Positions 63,465 to 64,000 of a DNA stretch of 64,000 nucleotides are shown one piece after another. A program made the position numbers and the translations under genes. Every line of letters starts with the position of its first letter. The first letter of the stretch is position 1. The notes beneath the pieces were generated by a model. That model was given only the letters and a program-made list of their open reading frames with translations, did not search any database and was not told the origin of the DNA. This DNA comes from Cytospora piceicola (Eukaryota > Ascomycota > Sordariomycetes > Diaporthales > Cytosporaceae): assembly GCA_023375675.1 (NCBI GenBank), contig JALQBC010000021.1, forward strand, positions 186,001 through 250,000, read 5' to 3'.

Positions 63465-64000
63465 GGTTTTATTTGTATGTCCTTCACGAATGTGAGCCTG
63501 CACTCCTAAGCTGGATAACCCGACAACGCAAACAAGGACGGAATTCGATATGAGAGCCGGATTGACATGTGAGGTCGATCTTTGGCGAGAGATCAGAGCT
63601 TCCTTCTTTTTCGTCCAAGCTTCAACCACCAAGAACTTTTTGGCGGCTCGGCGGGCGGTGCGGATCTCTTCACCCGCAAGCTTGGCACCTGCAGGGTGCC
63701 GAACGTTCAGGGGTTACCTTACCACAGTACACCTGGCACCTGGGCATTTACAGGTCACCTTGGGCTGCTTGGGCGGCCACACTATGTACCGTACCGTACC
63801 GTAAAGGTGTAAAGGGCGTAAATGGTGAGAGGAGGGGTAAACGACGACCCCTAATTGACCCCTCCCCCACCCCGAGCTATCTTCTTGGAGATTGATATGA
63901 TCCCTTTTTCTTGCAATTGTACTTCACGAGAGATATAATAAAAATGCACAGCTCTGCTGTACTGTACCATTATCTTTCTTCCAATGGTACACACGGGTGA
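63465..64000. other. Intergenic to window edge; COQ3 promoter
   Basis: No gene recognised. A GTACC-type short repeat lies at 63785-63801. Confidence 0.4.

Overview
The window is nuclear DNA of a filamentous ascomycete (Pezizomycotina, most likely a Sordariomycete). Evidence: many genes carry short spliceosomal introns with GTRNGT donors, CTRAY branch points and YAG acceptors. The gene set includes fungal-specific families: Zn2Cys6 regulators, a SAT-type non-reducing PKS, a GH7 cellulase, an AcuK/ERT1 regulator and FMP52. I joined exons by hand wherever reading phase, splice signals and family sequence agreed. No rRNA, tRNA, CRISPR or intact transposon was seen.

Left part (1-26 kb). A truncated amidohydrolase lies at the edge, followed by an SGNH hydrolase, a GH43 gene with an in-frame stop and a small frameshifted gene. 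Then comes a secondary-metabolite locus: MFS transporter (6.3-7.7 kb), Zn2Cys6 regulator (8.1-10.7 kb), P450 (12.1-14.2 kb) and, divergent from the P450, a non-reducing polyketide synthase (15.3-21.8 kb) of SAT-KS-AT-PT-ACP-ACP-TE type. The PKS frame is broken just after the first ACP serine by a 10-bp palindromic insertion flanked by TA, which looks like a transposon excision scar. A secreted GH7 cellobiohydrolase without a cellulose-binding module follows.

Middle part (26-46 kb). A GPI-anchored, Gly/Asn/Ser-repeat wall protein; a CorA-like membrane protein; a small CHORD-like Cys/His protein; an FAD monooxygenase beside a SnoaL-like protein (possible second small metabolic locus); an Rgt1-like Zn2Cys6 regulator; a SET-domain protein; a small mitochondrial-type protein; a RING-H2 protein; and FMP52.

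Right part (46-64 kb). Mostly housekeeping: thymidylate synthase, an SDR, riboflavin kinase (with a 568-nt intron), the gluconeogenesis activator AcuK/ERT1 behind a 3.7-kb gene-free upstream region, a six-exon MFS exporter with long introns, and the ubiquinone methyltransferase COQ3. Non-coding DNA here is rich in G/C homopolymers and short tandem repeats. A palindrome, ACCTAGGT, recurs 13 times across the window, always outside the genes.
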